Source: Bacillota bacterium
Lineage (GTDB): Bacteria; Bacillota; Clostridia; Peptostreptococcales; Anaerovoracaceae
Reading direction: 5' to 3'
Length of the DNA stretch: 64,000 nucleotides
NCBI GenBank assembly: GCA_021769295.1
Contig: JAETTD010000001.1
Coordinates: forward strand, 161,862 to 225,861
The notes below the pieces were generated by a model. The model saw only the letters and a program-made list of their open reading frames with translations. It was not told the origin of the DNA and searched no databases. A program made the position numbers and the translations under genes. Within the stretch, counting starts at the first letter, position 1; every line of letters starts with the position of its first letter. Positions 1-7,667 of the stretch are shown here, one piece after another.

Positions 1-253
1 TATTTAAGTCCTCATCGATAAACCTCTCGTAATGGCCCAAATCCAAATCTGTCTCCGCACCGTCCTCAGTTACATAAACCTCGCCATGCTGATATGGACT
101 CATGGTTCCCGGGTCCACATTTATGTAAGGGTCCAATTTCTGCGCAGCAACCTTAAGCCCCCTCGCCTTAAGCAGCCTGCCAAGAGAAGCCGCCGTTATG
201 CCCTTTCCGAGACCTGATACTACGCCTCCTGTTACAAAGATATATTTAGTCAT
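1..253 (-). CDS. pyrG: CTP synthase, N-terminal part (cut by window edge)
   Basis: CTP synthase amidates UTP to CTP with glutamine, the last step of pyrimidine nucleotide synthesis in the cytosol. The 84 codons in the window give [19 protein letters not shown], the conserved amidoligase nucleotide-binding loop, then [21 protein letters not shown] and the LGHYERF motif, so the family is certain. The ATG at 251-253 has the ribosome site GGAGTGAGG just upstream. The rest of the gene lies outside the window. A consensus promoter sits at 352-380. The roughly 90-nt leader contains an AAGCATTC/GAATGCTT inverted repeat, but I do not see the GGGC start used for CTP-sensing attenuation in Bacillus. Confidence 0.97.
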   Translation of the reverse strand, partial: MTKYIFVTGGVVSGLGKGITAASLGRLLKARGLKVAAQKLDPYINVDPGTMSPYQHGEVYVTEDGAETDLDLGHYERFIDEDLN

Positions 254-351
254 GACCCTCACTCCTTTCAAAAACAGAGAAAGCATTCCCCGGGATAGGG
301 ATGCTATCCCTTCTCAGTGAATGCTTAATTTAAAAATAAAATAACGGGGTA

Positions 352-380
352 ATTATAGTTTTTTTTAAATATAATGTCAA
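352..380 (-). promoter_or_regulatory. Sigma-A promoter of pyrG
   Basis: On the minus strand TTGACA (380-375) and TATAAT (357-352) are both perfect consensus hexamers with a 17-bp spacer. The -35 overlaps the last codon and stop of queT, so pyrG has its own promoter. Transcription should start near 345. Confidence 0.8.
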
Positions 381-847
381 TAGATTTTCTTGTATACTTT
401 GTAAAGGCCCCAGCCCAATACGCCGCAGCATACTATCTCGCCTATGCCCACCGTAGTTACAAGAAACCAGTAGCTGTCTTCTGCGCCGTATACATACTGC
501 AACACCGGCGGTACTATAAGCATGTTGCTTATTATAGGGAATACCGGCCCCAGTATCGGCTTTTTTCTTCCTATGTAATAAGTTCCGAGAGCGCCCAGCA
601 GAGTGGCGATTGAACCAAGCACCACGTCCCACATGGCGCATCCTGTCAGTATATTTGCAAGAACACATCCAACCCAAAGCCCCGGAATCGCCTCCTTGTA
701 AAACAAAGGCATAATAGTAAGCGCCTCTGCTACTCTGAACTGAATGGCTCCGCTGGCAAGACCGAACATGTTTGCCAAAAAAGTTAAAATAACGTAAAGA
801 GCCGCTATAAGAGCAGCTCTTGTCAAATACAATGTTTTTTCTTTCAT
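377..847 (-). CDS. queT: QueT-family transporter (ECF S component, queuosine precursor)
   Basis: A 156-residue integral membrane protein with about five hydrophobic segments. The pattern RVAEALTIMPLFYKEAIPGLWVG followed by CVLANILTG is typical of the QueT family, which is the substrate-binding S component of energy-coupling factor transporters thought to import a queuosine precursor. It starts 21 nt after the ecsC stop and is probably cotranscribed with it. No preQ1 riboswitch could be recognised upstream of the operon. Substrate assignment rests on family knowledge only. Confidence 0.85.
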   Translation of the reverse strand: MKEKTLYLTRAALIAALYVILTFLANMFGLASGAIQFRVAEALTIMPLFYKEAIPGLWVGCVLANILTGCAMWDVVLGSIATLLGALGTYYIGRKKPILGPVFPIISNMLIVPPVLQYVYGAEDSYWFLVTTVGIGEIVCCGVLGWGLYKVYKKIY

Positions 848-868
848 AATTTGCTCCTTTAGTTTTGT

Positions 869-1693
869 TTATAGTGAGGAAGGTCTCGAACTCACTTTGC
901 TTTTCAAGAATCTTCTTCTATACTTTAAAACGGCATAATTGCTTATGCGATTTACATATATAGGGTCGAAAATTCCGCCTGCTATTCCTATGACAAATTG
1001 ACCTTGCAGGAATTTTGTGTATATCATTTCTTTGGAAAGTGCGCTTGCAGTCAGCTTAATCTGCGCTTCTTGGTTCACTTCGTATTCATCAAAGTTATCT
1101 CCGTCTTCAACTATGCTGTCGATAAGGTCGTTGAGATAGTCGTTTTGCTCAACAAACTCATCTTCGTCATACATTGCGACTTCGATTATCTTCAAAATAA
1201 ATACCTTCTCTCCGTCGGACTCGTAATCGTAACCGTAGCTTAAAGCTATTTCGTATACGCTTTTTAAGACCATGGCAACAAAAAGGGGTATGTCCGGAAT
1301 ACCGGCCCCCACAAGCCCGAGGCCTATGCCTTCCACGCTTGAAACCAGAAGGTTTGCAGTCTTGGCAGATTTAGCCTGTTTGGTAAAATTCCGAACGCTT
1401 TTACGGTCTCCTTTTACCTCTGAAGCATAAGTGTTAATCTGAAAATCAGCCTGTCGCTTTTCTTTGTTATATGTTTTCTCAATTACCCCGGTACCTTTTT
1501 CAAATATAAGCGCAAAGCCCTTTGAAAAGGCTGCATCTAAAGTGCTGCTGAGTTTCTTCGGGACAAACCTGTCCAGCTTGTTTATCAATGCAGACGTCGG
1601 TCCCTGCTGACGCTTAGCTATAAATTTAGCTTCTTTTTTCTCTAATTCATTCCAGTCTTTAGTCCACGGAGACTTCCTTCTCATCGGACTCAC
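869..1693 (-). CDS. EcsC family protein
   Basis: A soluble or peripheral protein of about 272 residues. It has a basic N-terminus, the alternating glycine-rich hydrophobic segment SSVEGIGLGLVGAGIPDIPLF near residues 120-140, and the following YEIALSYGYD motif, as in the EcsC family found beside ABC exporters in Bacillus, whose biochemical role is unknown. The longest frame starts with GTG at 1693. An ATG at 1684 is also possible, and the ribosome site AGGAGAGG suits the GTG better. It overlaps the end of a 35-codon ORF (1659-1766) in another frame, which suggests translational coupling. queT follows. Confidence 0.8.
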   Translation of the reverse strand: MSPMRRKSPWTKDWNELEKKEAKFIAKRQQGPTSALINKLDRFVPKKLSSTLDAAFSKGFALIFEKGTGVIEKTYNKEKRQADFQINTYASEVKGDRKSVRNFTKQAKSAKTANLLVSSVEGIGLGLVGAGIPDIPLFVAMVLKSVYEIALSYGYDYESDGEKVFILKIIEVAMYDEDEFVEQNDYLNDLIDSIVEDGDNFDEYEVNQEAQIKLTASALSKEMIYTKFLQGQFVIGIAGGIFDPIYVNRISNYAVLKYRRRFLKSKVSSRPSSL

Positions 1694-1766
1694 TTTCCTC
1701 TCCTTTATATGCCAACATTGCTACAATTCCGGCAGCAATCAACATAATAGGTAAAATTCTCTTCAT
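1659..1766 (-). CDS. Small single-pass membrane protein (35 aa)
   Basis: Not recognised as a known family. The ORF reads MKRILPIMLIAAGIVAML, then AYKGEESESDEKEVSVD: a short basic head, one hydrophobic helix of about 15 residues, and an acidic tail. A strong ribosome site (GGGGGAT) lies 6 nt before the ATG at 1766, and the promoter at 1795-1823 points straight at it. Its stop lies inside the ecsC reading frame (overlap of 35 nt). The position as first gene of an ecsC-queT operon and the good initiation signals argue that it is translated, either as a microprotein or as a leader that couples ecsC translation. Confidence 0.55.
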   Translation of the reverse strand: MKRILPIMLIAAGIVAMLAYKGEESESDEKEVSVD

Positions 1767-1794
1767 CTTTTTATCCCCCTTTCCCTTTTTATAA

Positions 1795-1823
1795 AGTATA
1801 ACACGGACAAATTATCAGGACAA
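1795..1823 (-). promoter_or_regulatory. Promoter of the small ORF-ecsC-queT operon
   Basis: Minus-strand TTGTCC (1823-1818) and TATACT (1800-1795) with a 17-bp spacer, about 30 bp before the small ORF. One or two mismatches per hexamer from consensus. Confidence 0.6.
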
Positions 1824-1859
1824 CATCAAAAGTTTGTAGATATTGTGAAAACCATCCGC

Positions 1860-2780
1860 TTACAGCTGTTCAATAAAGTCAAGCACATCTTGGTAAACCT
1901 GACTCTTAATTCCCTCGTTGAGAATTTCATGTCTTTTCCCCTCATAGAGCTTGCCTTTGACGTTTGTATATCCTCTCCCTTTGAGGAAATCCTGACTTTG
2001 TTTCCACTCTTTTTCACCGACTATTACAGGGTCATCTGCTCCCGCTATAAACAACACAGGCAAATTTTTGTTTTTCATCGCCCAGCCGTCGGTGCTGTAA
2101 ACCTCTTTTACAAGAAGGAACAAATTTCTGAAGCCGTTAAGGGTAAATACAAATCCGCACAGTTCATCTTTTTCGTAGGCTGTGACGTTATTGCGGTCCT
2201 CCGAAAGCCAAGCGTTTTCTGAAACAGGATTTTTGATATTTTTGTTATATGAGCCAAAAGCCAAATTCTGTATCATATTGCTCCTGTATCTTTCGCCTTT
2301 AAATGCTTTTTGGATTTTCACCAGGGCGAGAGCTGCTCCTACCATAGGATTTCTGCTTGGCGAGCCACAGACCACAAGCTTTGTTATGTCACTGTCGTAT
2401 TTCTTTATATATTTTCTGACTACGAGAGAGCCCATGCTGTGTCCGAAAAGGCACACGGGCTTGCTCGGAAATCTCTGCTTCATGTACTCTGTAAGCTGAT
2501 GCAAATCATCCACTATGTAGTTTGCCGTATCGTCATAAAAGTATCCCAAATCATTTTTGTCTCGAACGCTTTGTCCGTGACCCCTGTGGTCGTTTATGAT
2601 ACAGGCATATCCCCTGTCTGCCAGAAATTCCATAAAGCCATAGTACCTCTCTTTATGTTCTGCCATTCCGTGAGAAAGCTGCACTATACCTTTTACCTCG
2701 TTCTCAGGGGTGAAAACCGCCACGCTCAGAGGCAAACCGTCACAGTCCGAATTGATTTTAATATATTCTTTTTTCATCAA
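1860..2780 (-). CDS. Alpha/beta hydrolase (monoacylglycerol lipase-like)
   Basis: A 306-residue cytosolic alpha/beta hydrolase. The oxyanion region VQLSHGMAEHKERY, the NDHRGHGQS strand and the nucleophile elbow CLFGHSMGSLVVRKY (Ser in GHSMGS near residue 113) are all typical of the lysophospholipase/monoglyceride lipase (PldB/YtpA-like) group. The acid and base are seen at AGADDPVIVG and GKRHEILNE. The natural substrate cannot be told from sequence. The gene follows the DUF4097 gene on the same strand with a 12-nt gap and ends near 1860. Confidence 0.85.
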   Translation of the reverse strand: MMKKEYIKINSDCDGLPLSVAVFTPENEVKGIVQLSHGMAEHKERYYGFMEFLADRGYACIINDHRGHGQSVRDKNDLGYFYDDTANYIVDDLHQLTEYMKQRFPSKPVCLFGHSMGSLVVRKYIKKYDSDITKLVVCGSPSRNPMVGAALALVKIQKAFKGERYRSNMIQNLAFGSYNKNIKNPVSENAWLSEDRNNVTAYEKDELCGFVFTLNGFRNLFLLVKEVYSTDGWAMKNKNLPVLFIAGADDPVIVGEKEWKQSQDFLKGRGYTNVKGKLYEGKRHEILNEGIKSQVYQDVLDFIEQL

Positions 2781-2792
2781 TATTCCTCCCGG

Positions 2793-3494
2793 CTATGCGA
2801 TTTTTCTGATAGTAATGTTTCCCGAAACCGTATCTGCTTCATAGTCTTTTCTTCCGTCGCCGTATACAAAGGTGCTTCCGTTGCTGGTCGTTTCAAATTC
2901 ACTGGCAAATACGCCGCTTACCGAATCAAATTCCAGCGTAAATCCTTCGTCAGGCGTATACAGCTGCGTATCGCCGCTTACCGAATCAATTTTTATTTCG
3001 TCTGCGCCGCCGTATAAATAAGCTTCCACGTTTCCTGACACTGTGTCTATATCAAGTTCTTTGATAAAAGCCTGATGCTCTATATTGATATTTGACGATA
3101 CTCCGTCTATGCTCAGCTCCTCAAGGATAAGGTCTTTAGGTATCGTCAGAGTCAAATCCTTGGATGTATCCTTAAAGTTTATCAGCTTGCTCGGCTTGGC
3201 AAATTTAATTTCAAGTTCAGAGCCCGAAACCTTATAGCACATTATTTTGTCCTTATCAATCCTGCCGTCCGCTGTCTCGGCGAAAGAAATTTCGTCTACA
3301 TCACCATAGACAATATCTATTTTTCCGCCTACCCATTCTATGTCTATCTTCTTTATATCGCTTGGAACCGATGCGCCTCCTTCTTCAAAGCCTCTGTCGT
3401 CGTCATCGCTTTCGCCTACATTTATTCTTATACACCCTGTCATGGTAAAGCACATGGCAATTATCATCACAATTAACAATAATTTTTTCTTCAT
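2793..3494 (-). CDS. DUF4097-family lipoprotein
   Basis: A 233-residue exported lipoprotein. The N-terminus [21 protein letters not shown] is a signal peptide ending in a lipobox with Cys21. The rest is a repetitive beta structure with recurring [24 protein letters not shown] and [12 protein letters not shown] motifs, the right-handed beta-helix-like pattern of DUF4097 (putative adhesin). It sits on the outer face of the membrane, and its function is unknown. Its ATG overlaps the xpt stop by 4 nt, so the two are translationally coupled, which is odd for a purine salvage gene. Confidence 0.8.
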   Translation of the reverse strand: MKKKLLLIVMIIAMCFTMTGCIRINVGESDDDDRGFEEGGASVPSDIKKIDIEWVGGKIDIVYGDVDEISFAETADGRIDKDKIMCYKVSGSELEIKFAKPSKLINFKDTSKDLTLTIPKDLILEELSIDGVSSNINIEHQAFIKELDIDTVSGNVEAYLYGGADEIKIDSVSGDTQLYTPDEGFTLEFDSVSGVFASEFETTSNGSTFVYGDGRKDYEADTVSGNITIRKIA

Positions 3495-4081
3495 TTTTCT
3501 TCTCTCTTTCTAAAAATAATTTCACCGGTTTCGCTGTTCATCTCTTCTATTATGGCTATGGAGCAAAGGTCATAGCCCATTTTGCGTATTATATCGCCTC
3601 CCGGCTGAAATCCCTTTTCGATTGCGATGCCTATCCCCTCAACGGTGGCTCCCGCATCTTCCGTTATCTTTATGAGGCCCTTGAGAGCGCAGCCGTTGGC
3701 GAGAAAGTCGTCTATAATCAGCACTCTGTCCTCCGGTGTAAGAAACCTTTTTGCAACTATGACATTGTTCTTCGTTCCATGGGTAAAGGACTCCACTTCT
3801 GCTGAATAAAGTTCTCCGTCAACATTGATGCTCTGCGTCTTCTTTGCAAATACGACGGGCACGTCAAATTTTGCGGCCGCAATGCATGCAAGTCCTATTC
3901 CCGATGCTTCTATGGTCAGTATTTTATTGACTTTTTTATCTTTAAATATTCTCTTGAATTCTTCACCTATTTGCTCAAAAAGTCTTATATCAAGCTGATG
4001 ATTGAGAAAGCTGTCTACTTTCAGGACATTTCCGTCTTTTACTATGCCGTCTTGCAGAATTCTTTTTTCTAAAAAGTTCAT
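3491..4081 (-). CDS. xpt: Xanthine phosphoribosyltransferase
   Basis: Converts xanthine and PRPP to XMP for purine salvage. The 196 residues match the family length. Visible motifs are EASGIGLA, the PRPP-binding loop [14 protein letters not shown] near residues 118-131, and the C-terminal EKGFQPGG. The purine riboswitch usually found upstream of xpt in Bacillus is not visible in the 87 nt between this gene and the GNAT gene, so control may differ or may come from a shared transcript. Confidence 0.93.
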   Translation of the reverse strand: MNFLEKRILQDGIVKDGNVLKVDSFLNHQLDIRLFEQIGEEFKRIFKDKKVNKILTIEASGIGLACIAAAKFDVPVVFAKKTQSINVDGELYSAEVESFTHGTKNNVIVAKRFLTPEDRVLIIDDFLANGCALKGLIKITEDAGATVEGIGIAIEKGFQPGGDIIRKMGYDLCSIAIIEEMNSETGEIIFRKREEK

Positions 4082-4168
4082 TTTTTACCTCTATGCACTT
4101 GAAGTTTGTTTGTTTATTTAATCTAAAATAGCATATTTCATGTTGACCGTCAATCAAATAAAGATGTA

Positions 4169-4681
4169 TCATACCTTTTCATATGCCATTCTCGGGTCGT
4201 CATCTTCCTCCACATGAATTATACCGCAATATACAAAGCCGCACTTTTTCAGCAGATTTTGCATCACGTAATTGTCTCCGTGAGTATCGATTCTCAGATG
4301 TCCGCACTGCTCAAAAGCCCACCGCAGACAAAAACTTCCGATGCCCTTTACGGACCCGTCTCCTGCGATTCTGTGCACAACACCATATGGGCCGTCATCC
4401 GTCCACTTACCTTTTTCTATATTACGATAAGTGGGATCTATATCCCTTCCCTGAATAAAATAAAAAACTCCAACTACTCTGTCATCGTAAACGCATACGT
4501 AACCGTTACCGCTTTTTATATCTGCGCGCACCACATCTTCGGGCGGCCAATTTGTTGCTCCCCATTGGCGTGGGTTATCATGCTCTGCCATAAACTGCCT
4601 GGCATATTCATATATCTCCGTTATCTGGTCAAAATCCTCTTCGGCTGACCTGCGAATCTTCATCTTTTTTGAAATATTCAC
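4169..4681 (-). CDS. GNAT family N-acetyltransferase
   Basis: A GNAT acyltransferase of about 170 residues. The core segments are MKIRRSAEEDFDQITEIYEY, VVGVFYFIQG, YGVVHRIAGDGSVKGIGSF (the acetyl-CoA pyrophosphate loop, somewhat degenerate) and LRIDTHGDNYVMQNLLKKCGF. I place the start at the GTG at 4681, because GGGGAG lies about 10 nt before it. A longer frame from 4705 contains that ribosome site within it. A further ATG at 4663 is possible. An extended -10 (TGGTATAAT) lies at about 4738-4746. Substrate unknown. Confidence 0.8.
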   Translation of the reverse strand: MNISKKMKIRRSAEEDFDQITEIYEYARQFMAEHDNPRQWGATNWPPEDVVRADIKSGNGYVCVYDDRVVGVFYFIQGRDIDPTYRNIEKGKWTDDGPYGVVHRIAGDGSVKGIGSFCLRWAFEQCGHLRIDTHGDNYVMQNLLKKCGFVYCGIIHVEEDDDPRMAYEKV

Positions 4682-4705
4682 TTTACTTAACTCCCCTTCT
4701 ATCAA

Positions 4706-5082
4706 CAGACCGAATGATATGCATGTCTGTAAGTGTAATTATACCATGTCTAACACGCATTTGTGTACAAATGTTGTTTTATATTTAATAAAGAATCATT
4801 GTCCGCCGAAAGCTTGTTGTATACATATTTAGGGTTTTCGTATACTTTGTACCCGGTTTTGGCTCATATGCATACCTGAGGTATACCTTTTCGGCGTTTT
4901 GGTATACTTTGTATACGGATTCCTCCGATTTGTATACCGCCGCAGCTTAATATACAAAAAATCAGCATGCAAAAAGCATAAAAAAGGATGGATAAAATCC
5001 ATCCTTTTAATGTTGTCTATCATGCACGAAAAAGATATATTTGCGTTTTTTGTTCAAACTTGAACTCTTACCCGATGGTTGC
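4706..5082. other. Intergenic region with a cluster of six GTATAC palindromes
   Basis: No gene is seen here. Between 4819 and 4937 the hexamer GTATAC occurs six times (4819, 4840, 4881, 4902, 4911, 4932), twice within GTATACTTTGTA and once as GGTATACC. This core also forms the centre of the palindrome before the hipB-like gene at 6421-6432. A terminator follows at 4982-5008. Confidence 0.6.
4982..5008 (-). terminator. Hairpin terminator after the hipA-like gene
   Basis: Perfect 11-bp stem AAAAGGATGGA/TCCATCCTTTT with a 5-nt loop. On the minus strand it ends in a T-run, placing it as terminator of the HipB/HipA-like operon. Confidence 0.75.
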
Positions 5083-5973
5083 CTATTTCGTCATTTCATA
5101 AACAGGACGCAAGATTAAATCCAGCCTTGTACTGATATACCGCTTATAAAATTCCTTTTGAAGTTCGGAAATATACGGAACTTGGTTTATGAATAAAGCT
5201 ATCTGCTCCATATCGATTCTTTCATAAATTCTCCTTACTGCCCGATTGCAGTCATCATACATAGCTCCATGAAGAAAATCATAATAGTTGATTTTATTTC
5301 CATTGAGCTTAACGGCGGAAGTTGGGAAACGATAAACCCGCAAGTTCATAGCATCCTTGTCATTTAACACTGATTGCATCACCGTATCGTCCGCCTGCGG
5401 CAGTAAACAGCTTCCGCAGTCATAAATCGGAGCGATTTCACGAATTTTTTCATGGGGATCATATAAAAATCCCCAGTTGCCGTTATGGCGGTCAAAGTTT
5501 CCAAGTAAGGCGTCTGCAACAAACATCTCCCAGAAATGTTCTTTTAAACTAATCGGGTCGACATATTGCTGTTTTTCGATTGCTTCTAAAATATCATCCA
5601 GCTCCGTTCCGCTGCCGTTGGAATCCGAATCCAAAACGGTGTTCTTAATTGAACAGAAGTCATAAAACTGCTTTACGCCTGCCGTGAAATCCAAACAGGC
5701 GCAAACAATCTTTTCCTTGCCATTCACCGTAAATCTTCCGAGCATGGTCTCCTGTGCCCTGATACCGAGAAGATTAAAAATACTGCTTGCGATATGTTCG
5801 CTGATACAGTTGTTGGTATAGGATAGCCCCGTAGGCTTTCTGTCACCGGACAGCGGGAATTTCAGCATATATTGTCTGCCTTCATATTCTACGGCGATTT
5901 TCTTGCCGTTTGCGCCGCTGTATGCACGTTCCAACAAACGCGGGCAATTCGTAAAATCTATAATGTTGGTCAT
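5083..5973 (-). CDS. HipA-like kinase domain protein (toxin candidate)
   Basis: A 296-residue protein with the kinase core of the HipA/CtkA group but without a separate HipA N-terminal domain. Visible are an N-terminal strand region with YMLKFPLSGD (ATP-site Lys), the catalytic loop ADALLGNFDRHNGNWGFL (Asp and Asn near residues 160-170) and the metal-binding IYDCGSCLL in the place of DFG. Such proteins are Ser/Thr kinases that arrest growth unless held by an antitoxin. The start is the ATG at 5973, with AAAGGAG 7 nt upstream. A GTG 18 nt earlier is less likely. The gene lies directly behind an XRE regulator and shares its promoter and terminator. Target unknown. Confidence 0.75.
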   Translation of the reverse strand: MTNIIDFTNCPRLLERAYSGANGKKIAVEYEGRQYMLKFPLSGDRKPTGLSYTNNCISEHIASSIFNLLGIRAQETMLGRFTVNGKEKIVCACLDFTAGVKQFYDFCSIKNTVLDSDSNGSGTELDDILEAIEKQQYVDPISLKEHFWEMFVADALLGNFDRHNGNWGFLYDPHEKIREIAPIYDCGSCLLPQADDTVMQSVLNDKDAMNLRVYRFPTSAVKLNGNKINYYDFLHGAMYDDCNRAVRRIYERIDMEQIALFINQVPYISELQKEFYKRYISTRLDLILRPVYEMTK

Positions 5974-5987
5974 ATCTGTACTCCTTT

Positions 5988-6392
5988 TCACAAATATTTC
6001 CGACGGAGATAATCAGCATGCTCCGGTGATATAACGCCTTCGCTGATTGCCGCCATATTGATGCTGCCGTACAATTCTCCCCATAGGCAATCAAGTATAG
6101 GGGATTTAGTCTTTAGACCTTCCTTGTATGCATCCAAATCATGCTGTAGATAATTGGGCAAGCCATATTCATATATGTGTTCGCGCTCTGCCTGCCGGAT
6201 TCCTTCTTCAGTCAGCAATTCCATGGACACACCGAGAGCTTTGGCTAATTTATATACTGTTTCCGCAGAACATTTTTCCAGCTTTGTTTTTCCGTTGCAA
6301 ATATCGCTGAGAGTAGCGTGAGGAATACCTGCTTCTACAGCCAAACGGTATTTAGTCATATTTCTTTTTTTAAGAAGCTTATCTATTATCAT
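5988..6392 (-). CDS. XRE-family HTH regulator, HipB-like antitoxin
   Basis: 134 residues: an N-terminal helix-turn-helix (MIIDKLLKKRNMTKYRLAVE, then AGIPHATLSDICNGKTK) followed by a helical region that probably contacts the kinase. The ATG at 6392 has AAAAGGTGAAA upstream. The longer frame to 6542 would run through the promoter and operator, so I reject it. The gene ends 15 nt before the kinase ATG, typical for a type II antitoxin-toxin pair. A 26-bp palindrome lies between its -35 and -10, so it very likely represses its own operon. Confidence 0.8.
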   Translation of the reverse strand: MIIDKLLKKRNMTKYRLAVEAGIPHATLSDICNGKTKLEKCSAETVYKLAKALGVSMELLTEEGIRQAEREHIYEYGLPNYLQHDLDAYKEGLKTKSPILDCLWGELYGSINMAAISEGVISPEHADYLRRKYL

Positions 6393-6413
6393 ACATTTCA
6401 CCTTTTCACTATT

Positions 6414-6439
6414 TATTATATCGGTATACCGAAATAATA
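6414..6439. promoter_or_regulatory. 26-bp palindromic operator of the HipB-like regulator
   Basis: TATTATATCGGTA followed by TACCGAAATAATA: two 13-nt arms with one mismatch, centred on CGGTATACCG. It fills the spacer and overlaps both promoter hexamers, the expected place for an autorepressor. Confidence 0.8.
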
Positions 6440-6443
6440 TCAA
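6415..6443 (-). promoter_or_regulatory. Promoter of the HipB/HipA-like operon
   Basis: Minus-strand TTGATA (6443-6438), 17-bp spacer, TATAAT (6420-6415). The spacer is the palindromic operator. Confidence 0.8.
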
Positions 6444-6507
6444 TAGGGATTTGATGTTTAAACCGTTTTGCACGCAAAAAGCTACATAAATGCCGATATT
6501 AAAAAAC

Positions 6508-6546
6508 ACCATTGAGGCCAAACTTTGAAGTTCGGACTTCAATGGT
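6508..6546. terminator. Possible bidirectional hairpin
   Basis: ACCATTGA/TCAATGGT arms around a 23-nt centre that itself can partly pair. It lies between the hipB-like promoter and the small membrane ORF. Weak as a terminator, since no long T-run follows. Confidence 0.35.
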
Positions 6547-6567
6547 ATCTTTATGTTTCAATCATTA

Positions 6568-6792
6568 TCATTGGCAAGTTTTTTTCTTATTCTTACTATC
6601 CCATATTTTTTGTTTAACAAGCGCTGCGAATATAATCCCAAGCAATATATTAAAATATTTTGCCTTTTCAATTGTATCCATAGGCCATGCAGCATTTGTT
6701 AAGTAATACAATGGAGTGGAAAAAGTCATAATCAATAAGAATATGCAAATTACCAATAAAAGCTTTTTATTCACTTCTATTTGAGTAGGCAT
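6568..6792 (-). CDS. Small hypothetical membrane protein (74 aa)
   Basis: Not recognised. The frame has two hydrophobic segments, LLLVICIFLLIMTFSTPLYY (about 11-30) and YFNILLGIIFAALV (about 46-59), and a basic tail SKNKKKTCQ. No clear ribosome site precedes the ATG at 6792. It lies in the decayed part of the island, downstream of the truncated WYL regulator gene. It could be a remnant or chance ORF. Confidence 0.35.
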   Translation of the reverse strand: MPTQIEVNKKLLLVICIFLLIMTFSTPLYYLTNAAWPMDTIEKAKYFNILLGIIFAALVKQKIWDSKNKKKTCQ

Positions 6793-6910
6793 AAACTCAT
6801 TTAAAAAAGCACCTATATATAAGCCATCCTAATATTTGAAAAGCTATTATTTCATATAAGCACTCTACCGGCATAGATAGGACATATGGAATGCCTTCAA
6901 ACTATCTATT

Positions 6911-7240
6911 TCAACAATATCTTATTAACTGTCTTGTGTCAACGCTTTTCTTTGGCGTAATAAATTTTGATGACTCAACAGCGTCAATCAGCAGTTTAAG
7001 TTCTGCTAATTCAAAAATGCGGCTTCCTATAAAGTATTTGTTCTGTGTACTCCTAATTGTAACAATGTCATATCCCAATTCTACGAGTAACTCAATATCG
7101 CCCTTAACGGTTTTACGATCAGTAGCAATACCTTTTTCCGTAAAATATTCGCAGATTTCAGATGTGCTTAGAGGATGTTCTTCATCCATCTTTGCATAAA
7201 GTAATTTCAGCAGATTTATCAATCGTTCTTTACTGTTCAT
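6911..7240 (-). pseudogene. WYL-domain transcriptional regulator, 3'-truncated
   Basis: The 109 codons encode only the N-terminal winged helix of a WYL regulator (MNSKERLINLLKLLYAKMDE, STSEICEYF, GIATDRKTVKGDIELL) and the start of the next region (AELKLLIDAVESSKFITPKK). Full-length family members have about 300 residues. After PKKS the frame turns into unrelated sequence and stops within 10 codons, and no WYL coding sequence can be found further on. The 3' part was therefore lost by a deletion near 6945. It starts 4 nt after the stop of the 91-residue membrane protein, so the two formed an operon. Confidence 0.7.
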
Positions 7241-7244
7241 CTTT

Positions 7245-7520
7245 TTATACTCTTGAATTTAAATATTCCTCGAATTCTTGCTTAAACATCTTTTCACCCA
7301 TAACATCCAACACCATTCCCGGTATGGCTACCAATACGCCTATTCCATAGAAGACAAGCTGCATTGGGTATTGAAACAGAGCCATGCTCTGATCCAAAAC
7401 AAGGGTAGCGAGCACAATGGCACAGCCAATGGCTGCTAAAACTCCGCCTATAAAAGAATAGCGGTAGCTTTTGGTTTTCTCTGCTTTGCATTTTTGTTTG
7501 AATTCTTTTTTGGTCATCAT
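7245..7520 (-). CDS. Hypothetical two-pass membrane protein (91 aa)
   Basis: Not assigned to a family. It has a charged N-terminus (MTKKEFKQKCKAEKTKSYRY), two hydrophobic helices (about residues 22-43 and 54-72) with a proline and glycine between them, and an acidic C-terminal tail. It is followed after 4 nt by the truncated WYL regulator and belongs to the island. GGTGTG upstream is a weak ribosome site. The gene may be intact. Confidence 0.5.
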   Translation of the reverse strand: MMTKKEFKQKCKAEKTKSYRYSFIGGVLAAIGCAIVLATLVLDQSMALFQYPMQLVFYGIGVLVAIPGMVLDVMGEKMFKQEFEEYLNSRV

Positions 7521-7572
7521 ATTTCACACCGGCTTTCATATATCCTGCCTTTTATTTGATGAAATTTAAAAT

Positions 7573-7620
7573 GGGAATAGGGTCGTCACACTATAAATAA
7601 GTGGACGACACCCTATTCCC
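7573..7620 (-). terminator. Hairpin after the Imm26-like gene
   Basis: Arms GGGAATAGGGTCGTC and GACGACACCCTATTCCC, 15 bp with one bulged base, around a loop containing CACT/AGTG. A TTTT tract follows on the minus strand. It closes the toxin-immunity transcript. Confidence 0.6.
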
Positions 7621-7667
7621 TTGGTTTTCCCCGTTTAAATGGGATAAGCAGATATTTGCATATCCAA

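Noticed and set aside
2310..3017. A 235-codon plus-strand ORF
   Set aside because: It is the antisense shadow of the hydrolase and DUF4097 genes, with no family features.
4082..4168. Purine riboswitch before xpt
   Set aside because: The gap is 87 nt and contains none of the conserved loops.
4829..5023. A 64-codon ORF
   Set aside because: It runs through the terminator hairpin and the GTATAC cluster, has no ribosome site, and its composition follows the repeats.
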